From: CAKOSP01 sp964404455
GTDB taxonomy: Bacteria; Bacillota_I; Bacilli_A; RF39; UBA660
Reading direction: 5' to 3'
DNA: 11,163 bases
NCBI GenBank assembly: GCA_964404455.1
Contig: CAYOJY010000027.1
Coordinates: 1-11,163, forward strand
Below, in pieces: positions 1-6,734 of the stretch. Positions within the stretch are counted from its first letter, which is position 1; each line of letters starts with the position of its first letter. Both the position numbers and the translations under genes were made by a program. Under the pieces are notes generated by a model. That model did no database searches. It worked only from the letters and a program-made list of their open reading frames with translations, and had not been told where the DNA came from.

Positions 1-81
1 TACCATTAAACTATACCTCTAATTCAAGATATTATATCATATTATTTTGATTTTAACCATAAAATATTTTAGGTGATTGAA

Positions 82-504
82 ATGATTGTAACTTATAATA
101 GTGCCGAATTAGATTTATTAGCCAGAATCATGCGAGCAGAAGCATTAAGTGATGGTGAACTTGGAATGCTCATGAGCGGAAATGTGGTTGTAAATCGTGT
201 ATTAGCCGATTGTTTAACTTTTAAAAATATTACGACAGTTACGGATGCAATTTATCAGCCTAATCAATTTGCGGGTACCAAAAATTCTTTATTTCAAGCT
301 AAATCAACAACTTTAGAAAAAGCCTTAGCGCAAAGAATTTTAAGAGGCGAATATTATTATCCAGCTACTAATGCACTTTGGTTTTATGCTCCATCGGCAA
401 ATGCGGCTTGCCAAAGTGTATGGTATGACCAAAAATTTTCAGGGCGATTTAAATCTCATTGTTTTTATAACCCTTCTTCCGGAACTTGCAAAAAAATCCA
501 CTAA
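82..504 (+). CDS. SleB/CwlJ-type cell wall hydrolase
   Basis: This is a small, single-domain peptidoglycan hydrolase of the SleB/CwlJ (Hydrolase_2) family, whose members cut the glycan strands of cell wall or spore cortex. What is seen: the conserved block LLARIMRAEA near the N-terminus with the likely catalytic glutamate E20, followed by GELGMLMSGNVVVNRV, and the C-terminal NALWFYAP segment typical of the family. No signal peptide or membrane segment is visible, as in CwlJ-like proteins, and the length (140 residues) fits a lone catalytic domain. The ATG at 82 is chosen because AGGTG at 71-75 lies 6 bases upstream; a GTG at 73 in the same frame falls inside that ribosome binding site. It is followed by a membrane-protein gene on the same strand after 47 bases. 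A cortex role is a family-based guess; a vegetative wall role is equally possible. Confidence 0.9.
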   Translation: MIVTYNSAELDLLARIMRAEALSDGELGMLMSGNVVVNRVLADCLTFKNITTVTDAIYQPNQFAGTKNSLFQAKSTTLEKALAQRILRGEYYYPATNALWFYAPSANAACQSVWYDQKFSGRFKSHCFYNPSSGTCKKIH

Positions 505-551
505 ATTTAATTTAAAATTTCTTAATTTTTAAAAATAGGTGTATAATTAAA

Positions 552-1181
552 TTGGTGATTATCATAACAAATTATTTATTATTATTTTTTATATATAGTT
601 TTATTGGCTGGATAATTGAAATAACATTTTCCTACATTAACAATAAAAAATTTATAAACAGAGGTTTTATGTTTGGACCTGTTATTCCAATTTATGGAAT
701 TGGGGCTTTATTAATAACTATTTTTTTACAAAAATATGAAAATGATTTTTTTTTCTGTTTTTTTATGACAATTATTATCAGCGGAATTTTAGAATATATT
801 ATTAGCTACGCAATGGAAAAAATATTTAAATTAAGATGGTGGGATTACAGTAAAAACAAATATAACATTAATGGTCGAGTATGCTTGGGAAATTTATCAG
901 CCTTTGGAATTTTAGGTTTAATTGCCATTAAATATTTAAATCCTTTTTTGTTTAATTTTTTTGATTATCTTTCAAAAGAAATAGCTTTATTAATAATTTT
1001 TATTATTGCTTGCTTTTTTATTGTAGATTATATTGTTTCTTTTATAATTACGTATAATTTAAAAATAATTACCAAAAATATTTATAAAGATTCAACTGAA
1101 GAAATAAAAAAGCAAATAAAGCAGAATATTTTTGGTAATAAATCATTATATATTAGGATTATTAAAGCATTTATAAAATAA
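552..1181 (+). CDS. CmpB-like putative ABC transporter permease (multi-pass membrane protein)
   Basis: This is an integral membrane protein of the family annotated as putative ABC-transporter type IV / CmpB (PF06541-like), common in Firmicutes and of unproven function. What is seen: about five hydrophobic helices (roughly residues 5-25, 45-60, 68-88, 112-130, 143-170), with the family hallmarks FIGWIIE, NRGFMFGP, RWWDYS and NGRVCLGN between them, and a lysine-rich cytoplasmic-looking C-terminal tail. The 209-residue length is normal for the family. The start is uncertain: TTG at 552 lies 10 bases after AGGTG (537-541) and GTG follows at 555; there is no ATG nearby. A TATAAT at 542-547 sits too close to the start to be an obvious promoter. 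It probably follows the hydrolase gene in one transcript and ends at the terminator at 1191-1227. No ATPase partner is in the window. Confidence 0.82.
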   Translation: MVIIITNYLLLFFIYSFIGWIIEITFSYINNKKFINRGFMFGPVIPIYGIGALLITIFLQKYENDFFFCFFMTIIISGILEYIISYAMEKIFKLRWWDYSKNKYNINGRVCLGNLSAFGILGLIAIKYLNPFLFNFFDYLSKEIALLIIFIIACFFIVDYIVSFIITYNLKIITKNIYKDSTEEIKKQIKQNIFGNKSLYIRIIKAFIK

Positions 1182-1190
1182 ATCATATTA

Positions 1191-1227
1191 AAAATAAAAA
1201 ATCCAATTAAACTGGTTTTTTTATTTT
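1191..1227. terminator. bidirectional Rho-independent terminator between convergent genes
   Basis: An 11-base A-rich arm (1191-1201) plus CCA (1203-1205) pairs with TGG (1213-1215) and a T-rich arm (1217-1227) across a 7-base loop, with a single T-T mismatch at 1202/1216. A-tract and T-tract flank the short GC core on both sides, so it can end transcription of the membrane-protein gene (+) and of the amidase gene (-). The G+C part of the stem is only three pairs, so strength is uncertain. Confidence 0.7.
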
Positions 1228-1228
1228 T

Positions 1229-2179
1229 TTATGGGAGTTTTAAAGTCTGACCAATTGATAATAAAGTAGACTTTAAATTATTTAACTGTATTATTTCATT
1301 AACAGTTGTATTATTCTTTTGAGCAATGCTATAAAGATTATCTCCTGATTTTACTATGTAATTTTTTAAAGAAGCAGGGGTTTCTCCACTACTTGTTGGA
1401 AGTGAAATTTTTTGACCAATAGATAATGTATTTGTTTTTAAATTATTTAATCTTTTGATTTCGTCAACGGTAGTTTTATATCTATTGGCAATACTATATA
1501 ATGTATCTCCTGATTTTACTATGTAAATATTTGTTGAATCAGACGGTTCTTGATCTAATTTTAATACTTGGCCTACTTGAAGAAGATTGCTAGTTAAATT
1601 ATTTAACCTTTTTAATTCATCAACACTTAAATTATTTTGACTTGCTATTTTCCATAATGTATCTCCTGATTTTACAGTATATGTTTTTCCTCCTGTTGAA
1701 GGTACTTCGGTTTTTGTCGGTAAATATAATATTTGCCCTAGGCTTATTGTATTTGTTTTTAAATTATTTCTAGCTTTCAAATCATCTACTGATACTCCAT
1801 ATTTTTTAGCAATGCTATATAATGTATCTCCACTAATGACTTTATGATATTCTCCAGTTATTGATACTTTTGGAATATATCTTCCGCCAGCATATTCAGT
1901 AACTGCTTTAACTACGGCTTCACCCATTTTTTCCCAATCATTTTTTAATTGCTTCACATCATCTAAACTTGAATCAACAAATCCGTATTCAATTAATACA
2001 GTTTCATTTTTAGGGGTGTCACGATGAATATAGTAATAATCTTTTGACGGATTACTGGGCAACCTTCTTTGATAATATTTTCGAACATTTTGTCCTGAAT
2101 TAATCAATTCATCAGCTATTTTCTTAGATAATGTATCAGTATTGCGAAGTGCATAAATTACTTCTGCTCCATCACCACC
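1229..2179 (-). pseudogene. N-acetylmuramoyl-L-alanine amidase, C-terminal fragment with four LysM domains (interrupted gene)
   Basis: This is the distal part of an Amidase_3-type peptidoglycan amidase, cut from its N-terminus by the mobile element. An open frame runs back to the junction at 2175-2179; the first conventional start inside it is a TTG at 2107, which has no convincing ribosome binding site. What is seen: the end of the catalytic domain (DGAEVIYALRN, YYYIHRDTP, and VLIEYGF with the catalytic-type glutamate), then four LysM wall-binding repeats at about residues 87-130, 142-185, 194-237 and 249-292 counted from the TTG, each with a SGDTL/SGDNL motif. The fragment lacks the zinc ligands of the N-terminal part, so it should be catalytically dead, though it could still bind wall if translated. 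Joined to the fragment at 10844-11103 through the shared CCACC it gives a 401-residue enzyme in frame. The alternative, a stand-alone LysM protein, is unlikely given this fit. Confidence 0.9.
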
Positions 2180-2198
2180 ACTGAATGGTAAAAGTGTA
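2161..2198. repeat. left junction attachment site (attL or attR half)
   Basis: The left host-element junction. Host amidase sequence reaches the core CCACC (2175-2179) and element sequence begins to its right. The element side carries GGTAAAAGTGTA at 2187-2198, which is the inverted counterpart, 11 of 12 bases, of TACACTTTTGCC at 10825-10836 on the other end. The arm begins 10 bases from the core centre (2177), the same distance as on the right. This symmetry is what a serine recombinase attP half-site should show. Confidence 0.8.
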
Positions 2199-2214
2199 GT
2201 TTTTTTAAATTTAA

Positions 2215-3114
2215 TTATAACATTTCAAAATAATCATTATCTATTTTTTTAATTTCATAACTGTAATCCACTTGAACCCCAACATTATAGTCAATCATAT
2301 AATTTGCTAATTCTTTGCCATTAATAAGCTTTATGCTTTGGCTTAAATTTGAAACATAATTTTTAGCGTTGTTATTAAAATCTGAAGTTGTTATAAATAT
2401 ACCTTTATTAGATTTTGTAGCTGAAAGAGCTCCGACAAAATTTTGCAATTCTGTTCTTCCAATAGTTGATTTCCACCTCTTAGCTTGAATATAGACTTTT
2501 TCAAGTCCTAATTTATCTTGATCGATAATTCCGTCAATACCTTCATCATTAGACTTACTAGTTACTCTACCTGCGTCTGGTCTAAAATCTCCATAACCCA
2601 TTTTCAATAAAACATCGATAACAAGGCGTTCAAAATAATATGGATCACGTTGTGAAATCATTTCTAATAAATCGTCTGCTAATTGTTCTTTTAATTTAGC
2701 ACAAATTTTGCCAACACTTTCTTCTGGTGTTGTTTCTTCTTCTATGTTATTATCAGCATTATTGTTTTCTACTTGATTACTAAAAACTAAATACTCATTA
2801 TATTGTGATAGCAATTTCTTATCAATTTTATCTGGATTTGTTTTTAACAATTTTTGCCCTCTAGATGTTATTTTGTATATACCTCTTTTTGATGATTCTA
2901 ATAATAATGATTTTTTTAAATAAGTTAAAGACCAATAAACCCTATTAATAACTAATGTTTGTTTCCCGCTTGGTACAAGTTCTTTTATTTCATTTTCACT
3001 TAATTTAAAATAATTAATTACTTCTTCAACACAATCACGAACACTGTGTTCTGTATTATCAGCATGCAACTTCATAATTGGTAGCATAAATTTTTGGAAT
3101 TCTGGGACTGCCAT
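2215..3114 (-). CDS. mrr: Mrr-type modification-dependent restriction endonuclease
   Basis: This is a type IV restriction enzyme of the Mrr family, which cuts DNA carrying foreign methylation rather than an unmodified site. What is seen: an N-terminal winged-helix-like Mrr_N domain (about residues 5-95, including the KITSRGQKLL end), an acidic low-complexity linker (about 113-131), and a C-terminal Mrr_cat PD-(D/E)XK nuclease domain (about 155-285) with FERLVIDVLLKMGY, the DEGIDGII block with D194, and the IQAKRW block with Q210 and K212. The 299-residue length is close to that of E. coli Mrr. AGGAGG at 3121-3126, 6 bases before the ATG, fixes the start. It lies 35 bases after the fic gene and is probably in its operon. 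Its stop is 35 bases from the element boundary. The substrate modification cannot be read from sequence. Confidence 0.92.
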   Translation of the reverse strand: MAVPEFQKFMLPIMKLHADNTEHSVRDCVEEVINYFKLSENEIKELVPSGKQTLVINRVYWSLTYLKKSLLLESSKRGIYKITSRGQKLLKTNPDKIDKKLLSQYNEYLVFSNQVENNNADNNIEEETTPEESVGKICAKLKEQLADDLLEMISQRDPYYFERLVIDVLLKMGYGDFRPDAGRVTSKSNDEGIDGIIDQDKLGLEKVYIQAKRWKSTIGRTELQNFVGALSATKSNKGIFITTSDFNNNAKNYVSNLSQSIKLINGKELANYMIDYNVGVQVDYSYEIKKIDNDYFEML

Positions 3115-3149
3115 TTTAAACCTCCTGGTATTTCTATAAATTTTATCTT

Positions 3150-3992
3150 CTAATTGTTAAACAATTCTACTACTATTAAATCTTTGCTAGTTAAAAAATT
3201 ATTTTTATTAGTTAATAGATTTTCAAAAAACTTAATCAAATATTCATTCGTAGAATAAATATCCTTTGATCTATTAGAGTAATTGCTTCTCACTAACGCA
3301 TTTCTAAAATATACTGAATTTTCTTTAAATAAATCATTATTCACACCATAGCCTAAACTTCTTAAATATTTTTCAATCATAACCGCTACTGTTCTAGTAT
3401 TTCCTTCACCAAAAGGGTGAACTTGCCATACTCTTGAAGTAAAGTCTACAATGTGTTCTATTTGTTCTTTCAATGTTAATTTAGAATAATCATATTTCAT
3501 TTCTTCTTTAAAATCATACTCTAAAGTCGGTTCAATTTCATTATAAGAAGAATAAACAACAGTGTCACCATTTAAAATAGGTTCATCTTTAGTAATATTG
3601 TAAGTCCTATACTTTCCAGCAAAATCATAAATATCTTTAAATAAATATTCATGAATAACTTTTAAAGTCGTTGGTCTAAGTGAAAAATTATTATCATTTA
3701 ATAGCTCTACAATTCTAGTCGATACTAAATCACATTCATATTCATCAGTGATTTTTTTGTTAGCCATATTTTGCTTCGTATAATATTTATTTAATAATTC
3801 TTCAATTTCATTACTATTAATTTTCCCATTTATATTATCATTAGCTAACTCTATAAGATATTTAGAAGGTGTAAGCCCATCAACTTGATTTAAACCAATA
3901 GCCATATTCCAGTATAACTGTTTTTTATAACTATCTTTTGTTTCCATTACTTTTTCATATGAATTAATGTTGCCATCTAACTCTTTTTCCAC
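3150..3992 (-). CDS. Fic family protein with VbhA-like N-terminal antitoxin region
   Basis: Fic enzymes usually transfer AMP from ATP onto a hydroxyl side chain of a target protein. What is seen: a Fic domain (about residues 105-245) with the active-site motif HPFGEGNTRT at 192-201 (H192 catalytic; N-T-R where many relatives have N-G-R) and the upstream IYDFAGKYRT and flap-like segments. The first about 75 residues (MAIGLNQVDGLTPSKYL, then GKINSNEIEELLNKYY) resemble the VbhA antitoxin domain that blocks Fic activity in other systems, here fused in cis. The inhibitory SxxxEG-like motif would correspond to LNQVDG at 34-39, so serine and glutamate are replaced. The GTG start is chosen because AAGGAGG (4000-4006) lies 7 bases upstream. 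It is first in an operon with mrr, under a promoter at 4021-4029. It may be a toxin-type module, a phage-defence component or an element stability factor. Confidence 0.88.
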   Translation of the reverse strand: MEKELDGNINSYEKVMETKDSYKKQLYWNMAIGLNQVDGLTPSKYLIELANDNINGKINSNEIEELLNKYYTKQNMANKKITDEYECDLVSTRIVELLNDNNFSLRPTTLKVIHEYLFKDIYDFAGKYRTYNITKDEPILNGDTVVYSSYNEIEPTLEYDFKEEMKYDYSKLTLKEQIEHIVDFTSRVWQVHPFGEGNTRTVAVMIEKYLRSLGYGVNNDLFKENSVYFRNALVRSNYSNRSKDIYSTNEYLIKFFENLLTNKNNFLTSKDLIVVELFNN

Positions 3993-4020
3993 GATTTAAC
4001 CTCCTTTTAAATATATCAAT

Positions 4021-4029
4021 ATTATACCA
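4021..4029 (-). promoter_or_regulatory. extended -10 promoter of the fic-mrr operon
   Basis: On the minus strand the sequence reads TGGTATAAT, a perfect TATAAT (4021-4026) with the TG extension (4027-4029). Transcription would start near 4014, just upstream of the AAGGAGG at 4000-4006. The -35 region is poor, which an extended -10 can offset. Confidence 0.6.
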
Positions 4030-4096
4030 TATTTTTTTGTGTATTTAATAGTTTTTAGATAAAGAAAATCATTCTAAGGTAAGACAATATTATTTA

Positions 4097-4111
4097 TGTG
4101 CCAATGGCACA
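4097..4111. repeat. palindrome 1 of the 4.1 kb spacer
   Basis: A perfect 15-base palindrome, TGTGCCA-A-TGGCACA. It shares the centre CCAATGG with the longer palindrome at 4132-4156. It lies in the 234-base non-coding spacer between recombinase and fic, upstream of the fic promoter. There is no T-tract, so it is not a typical terminator. Confidence 0.85.
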
Positions 4112-4131
4112 GAAGTTAAATTATTCTCATC

Positions 4132-4156
4132 ACTTATACACCAATGGTGTATAAGT
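4132..4156. repeat. palindrome 2 of the 4.1 kb spacer (perfect, 25 bases)
   Basis: Arms ACTTATACACCA (4132-4143) and TGGTGTATAAGT (4145-4156) pair perfectly around a single central A. The centre CCAATGG equals that of the palindrome at 4097-4111, so both could bind the same dimeric protein or form cruciforms. No T-tract follows on either strand. Confidence 0.9.
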
Positions 4157-4172
4157 CTCTTGTTTATGTATC

Positions 4173-4200
4173 TCTAAATGTGGTTTAAAGCACATTTAGA
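4173..4200. repeat. palindrome 3 of the 4.1 kb spacer
   Basis: Arms TCTAAATGTG (4173-4182) and CACATTTAGA (4191-4200) pair perfectly over an 8-base loop, GTTTAAAG. It lies 27 bases beyond the recombinase stop codon and could end or protect that transcript, but there is no adjacent T-run on the minus strand. Confidence 0.8.
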
Positions 4201-4226
4201 ATAATTAGAATCTTTTTAAATTATAT

Positions 4227-5807
4227 TTAATTCATTAACCTAAATCTATATGAAATCTCAACTTTTCTATTTTTATCAATAGTAATTCTATCTATTATTG
4301 ATTGTAATAATTCTCTAGTAGGATTATCTATATCTATAAGTTTTTTTATTTCATCTCTATACTTATTAAATTCTTTTGATATATTAGGAGTTTTTTCTTC
4401 ATGAATTAATAATTCTTTTAACTTAAATTCAGTTTCATTTAATAATATTTCGGTTTCTTCTGAAAGTTTTTTATAAGTTGAGTCCGAAATAATTCCTTTA
4501 AACTTATCTTCATATAACATATTAATTTTATTTGTACATTCCTTGATTTTTTCCTTAAGAAAATTTTGTTGCTCAATGGTATTATTTTTTTCTTGATTTT
4601 TCATTGTTATATCTTTAGCAAGATTATCTATATCAAAACTATTAATATATTTTTTACAAGTTGATTTAATAGTATTTAACAATGCTTCTTCTAATTTATC
4701 ATACGGCATAAAGTGTGGTTCACACAATCTTCTTTTTGGATCTCGTGAATACTTATTGCAATTAATAGTCCAATAATTTTTACTCTTTCTATATGTGAGT
4801 GTAAGCATATTACCGCATTCTTTACAAAAGAGTAAGTTTTCAAATAATCTTTTTTCTCTTTTAGAAAATGTTTTTTTAGTTCTTTTAATACTGCCTTGTA
4901 TTCTTTCAAATACCTCTTTACTAACTATAGGTTCATGAGTATTTTCTACTATTATCCAAAACTCTTTTTCAAGCGCTATTTTCTTTTTAGATTTATAAGA
5001 TAGTTTGGCTTGAACATTTTGAATCATATCACCTGTATACATTCTATTTTTTAAAATTTTATTTACTGATGATACTGTCCATAATGGATTATATTTATTA
5101 TTAGAATTAGTATTTTTTCTTTTTGCTGCACTAGGTGTTTTATATTTTTTATCATTTAAATAAGTTGTAATGTCACTTATACCTATACCATTTGAAGCCA
5201 TATCAAATATTTTTTTAACAATAGGTGCATACTCTAAATTTAAAACTAGATGTCCTTTATCATTTGGATTTCTCATATAGCCATAACTTGGTTCACTACC
5301 TATAAATTTTCCTTGTTCTTTTTTATTTTTTAAAATTGAACGAATTTTTTTCGAAGTATCTTTACTAGACATATCATTAAACAAAGCTTTAAAAGGCGCT
5401 ATATCATTATTTGCTGTTTCCAAAAAAGTATCAACTTGATCTAATATAGAAATATATCTTATTTTTTTACTAGGAAAATACTGTTCTACATAATAGCCGC
5501 ATTGAATATAATCTCTTCCTAATCTTGATAAATCTTTTGTAATAACGCAGTTTATTTTACCTGACTCAATATCATCTATCATTTTTTTAAATCCGGGTCT
5601 ATCAAAATTAGTACCAGTAAATCCATCATCAACATATTCTTCTACAAAAGTATAACCGCTTTGTTTAATATAATTCGTTAAAAGATTTCTTTGATTAGTG
5701 ATACTTTCACTTTCTGATTCATATGATTTATCTACATCAGCCTCAGATAGTCTTATATATATTCCGGCTCTATAAAAATTTGGCATTTGGAGTATATTGT
5801 TATACAT
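4227..5807 (-). CDS. large serine recombinase (TnpX/TndX-like integrase of the element)
   Basis: This is the site-specific recombinase that most likely integrates and excises the element. What is seen, in order: an N-terminal resolvase catalytic domain (about residues 12-155) with the nucleophile S21 in YIRLSEADVD, the DDGFTGTNFDRPGF block and the KDLSRLGRDY block with R95 and R98; a recombinase domain (about 168-290) including GSEPSYGYM; a zinc-ribbon domain with C328, C331, C350 and C362; a charged coiled-coil stretch (about 395-455); and a C-terminal DNA-binding tail. At 526 residues it is full length for the Tn4451/Tn5397 group. The start ATG has GGGAG at 5814-5818, 6 bases upstream. An 11-bp hairpin (5836-5874) and one or two tiny ORFs lie just upstream and may control expression. 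Directionality usually needs a second factor, which is not recognised here. Relatives often use a dinucleotide core, compatible with the CCACC shared sequence. Confidence 0.95.
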   Translation of the reverse strand: MYNNILQMPNFYRAGIYIRLSEADVDKSYESESESITNQRNLLTNYIKQSGYTFVEEYVDDGFTGTNFDRPGFKKMIDDIESGKINCVITKDLSRLGRDYIQCGYYVEQYFPSKKIRYISILDQVDTFLETANNDIAPFKALFNDMSSKDTSKKIRSILKNKKEQGKFIGSEPSYGYMRNPNDKGHLVLNLEYAPIVKKIFDMASNGIGISDITTYLNDKKYKTPSAAKRKNTNSNNKYNPLWTVSSVNKILKNRMYTGDMIQNVQAKLSYKSKKKIALEKEFWIIVENTHEPIVSKEVFERIQGSIKRTKKTFSKREKRLFENLLFCKECGNMLTLTYRKSKNYWTINCNKYSRDPKRRLCEPHFMPYDKLEEALLNTIKSTCKKYINSFDIDNLAKDITMKNQEKNNTIEQQNFLKEKIKECTNKINMLYEDKFKGIISDSTYKKLSEETEILLNETEFKLKELLIHEEKTPNISKEFNKYRDEIKKLIDIDNPTRELLQSIIDRITIDKNRKVEISYRFRLMN

Positions 5808-5835
5808 TTACTGCTCCCTTCTTTTGTATAACATA

Positions 5836-5874
5836 TTAAAGCCTATCAAATAATATCACACATATAGGCTTTAA
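5836..5874. promoter_or_regulatory. hairpin just upstream of the recombinase gene
   Basis: Perfect 11-bp arms TTAAAGCCTAT (5836-5846) and ATAGGCTTTAA (5864-5874) around a 17-base loop. On the minus strand it lies between the 32-codon ORF and the recombinase ribosome binding site and is followed by TATGTT, not a T-run, so it may be a weak terminator, an attenuator or an mRNA-stability structure. Confidence 0.6.
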
Positions 5875-5881
5875 GTTAAAT

Positions 5882-5980
5882 CTACAAATTTTTAATTAAT
5901 ACACTTTTTACATATTCACATAACAACTCTACCAAACTTTTATTATCCTCTTCTTTAAAAATCTCTACAATTTCAAACAT
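5882..5980 (-). CDS. small ORF (32 codons) upstream of the recombinase
   Basis: An ATG at 5980 opens a 32-residue frame, MFEIVEIFKEEDNKSLVELL and onward, ending in TAG at 5882-5884. Its support is a strong ribosome binding site, AGGTGG at 5985-5990 in the sequence GAGGTGGAGTT. The peptide is amphipathic, with an acidic middle, one cysteine and a basic end, and would form a single helix or two. No family is recognised. It lies 75 bases upstream of the recombinase start, on the same strand, with the 5836-5874 hairpin between. It could be a real small protein, for example a recombination directionality factor (inference only), or a leader peptide. Confidence 0.5.
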   Translation of the reverse strand: MFEIVEIFKEEDNKSLVELLCEYVKSVLIKNL

Positions 5981-6027
5981 AACTCCACCTCAATTAATAG
6001 TATGAGTGAACAATTTATTCTTGTCAT
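5965..6027 (-). CDS. possible 20-codon leader peptide overlapping the small ORF
   Basis: ATG at 6027, preceded at a 7-base distance by AGGTG within GAAAGAGGTG, opens a 20-codon frame (MTRINCSLILLIEVELCLKL) that runs through the ribosome binding site of the 32-codon ORF and stops at 5965-5967, 13 bases past that ORF's start. Such an overlap could couple or compete for translation. The frame is short enough to be chance; the ribosome binding site is the only support. Confidence 0.3.
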   Translation of the reverse strand: MTRINCSLILLIEVELCLKL

Positions 6028-6108
6028 CTAAAAACACCTCTTTCTTATATAGTTATATTTTTTTTCAGTTAGTAATAATATTTATAATTAATTTAGTTAT
6101 TATGGAAA

Positions 6109-6540
6109 CTAAATTTGTATACTGGTATTAAAATTATCTTTAATACTTTTTATTTGGTCTTTAAAGTCATCAGATAGAGCAATTTTCCTTTTTGAACTAT
6201 TTATATTAGTTCTAGTGTAATCACTCTTTAAATAGTTTGATTTTGATAAATTATTAATACTTTTAGAGACTGTTTGTCTGCTTACATTATAAATATCACA
6301 AAAATATTTATTAGTAGCCCAACAATAATCTTTTTGCTTACATAGTGAGACAATATGAAAGAGTAGTAGTTTTTCTAAAGAAGTTAATCTGTTATCAGAT
6401 AAAGTGGTTATTGGTATTAGTGAATATATATAATTAATCCTATTCATAACCAAAACTTCATATATATAAGACTTAACATTTGTTCCTACAACCCCTTTCT
6501 TTACCAGTTTATTTTTTGGAACATAAAAAGAACTGAACAT
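6109..6540 (-). CDS. HTH_36-type helix-turn-helix DNA-binding protein
   Basis: This is a small DNA-binding protein of the kind often found on plasmids and integrative elements, either as a regulator or near replication functions. What is seen: a winged-helix-like domain from about residue 38 to 105, with LTSLEKLLLFHIVSLCKQK, CWATNKYFCDIYNVSRQTVS (helix-turn-helix) and SINNLSKSNYL (recognition and wing region), then a polar tail. The start is uncertain. The ATG at 6540 has no ribosome binding site, while the ATG at 6447 (MNRINYIYSLIP) has a weak GAAG 8 bases upstream and matches where relatives usually begin, giving 112 residues. A promoter with a palindrome over its -35 box lies upstream, suggesting self-control. 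It sits between the specificity-subunit gene and the recombinase region. Its partner DNA is unknown. Confidence 0.7.
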   Translation of the reverse strand: MFSSFYVPKNKLVKKGVVGTNVKSYIYEVLVMNRINYIYSLIPITTLSDNRLTSLEKLLLFHIVSLCKQKDYCWATNKYFCDIYNVSRQTVSKSINNLSKSNYLKSDYTRTNINSSKRKIALSDDFKDQIKSIKDNFNTSIQI

Positions 6541-6580
6541 ATATCCAAAACAAAAAGAAGGAATTTTTCTAATTGTTTAA

Positions 6581-6609
6581 ATAATATGTACAGTTCTTGA
6601 ATTATTCAA
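6581..6609 (-). promoter_or_regulatory. promoter of the HTH gene with palindrome at the -35 box
   Basis: On the minus strand TTGAAT (6604-6609), a 17-base spacer and TATTAT (6581-6586) form a good vegetative-type promoter. The -35 box is one half of a perfect 13-base palindrome, TTGAAT-T-ATTCAA (6597-6609), a plausible operator for the HTH protein encoded just downstream. Confidence 0.55.
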
Positions 6610-6734
6610 AAACTTATAAATGTGCTTACACACTATGTTTAACCAGTCTTTAATGACTACTAATTTTATGTAATATAATTTTTCCTTGAGTACATTTTAT
6701 AATAAAAAATACCATACATTTAATATTCTCATGT

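Noticed and set aside
1372..1700. Repeated sequence blocks that could suggest a repeat array or CRISPR
   Set aside because: They encode the LysM domains of the amidase fragment, with divergent spacing and coding constraint; no CRISPR-like repeats and spacers are present.
2215..2250. Fusion of the Mrr frame into the amidase C-terminal fragment
   Set aside because: Mrr ends with TAA at 2215-2217 and the amidase frame is out of phase with it, so no read-through protein forms.
4691..4909. 72-codon open frame on the minus strand inside the recombinase gene
   Set aside because: It lies wholly within the recombinase coding sequence in another frame and has no family resemblance.
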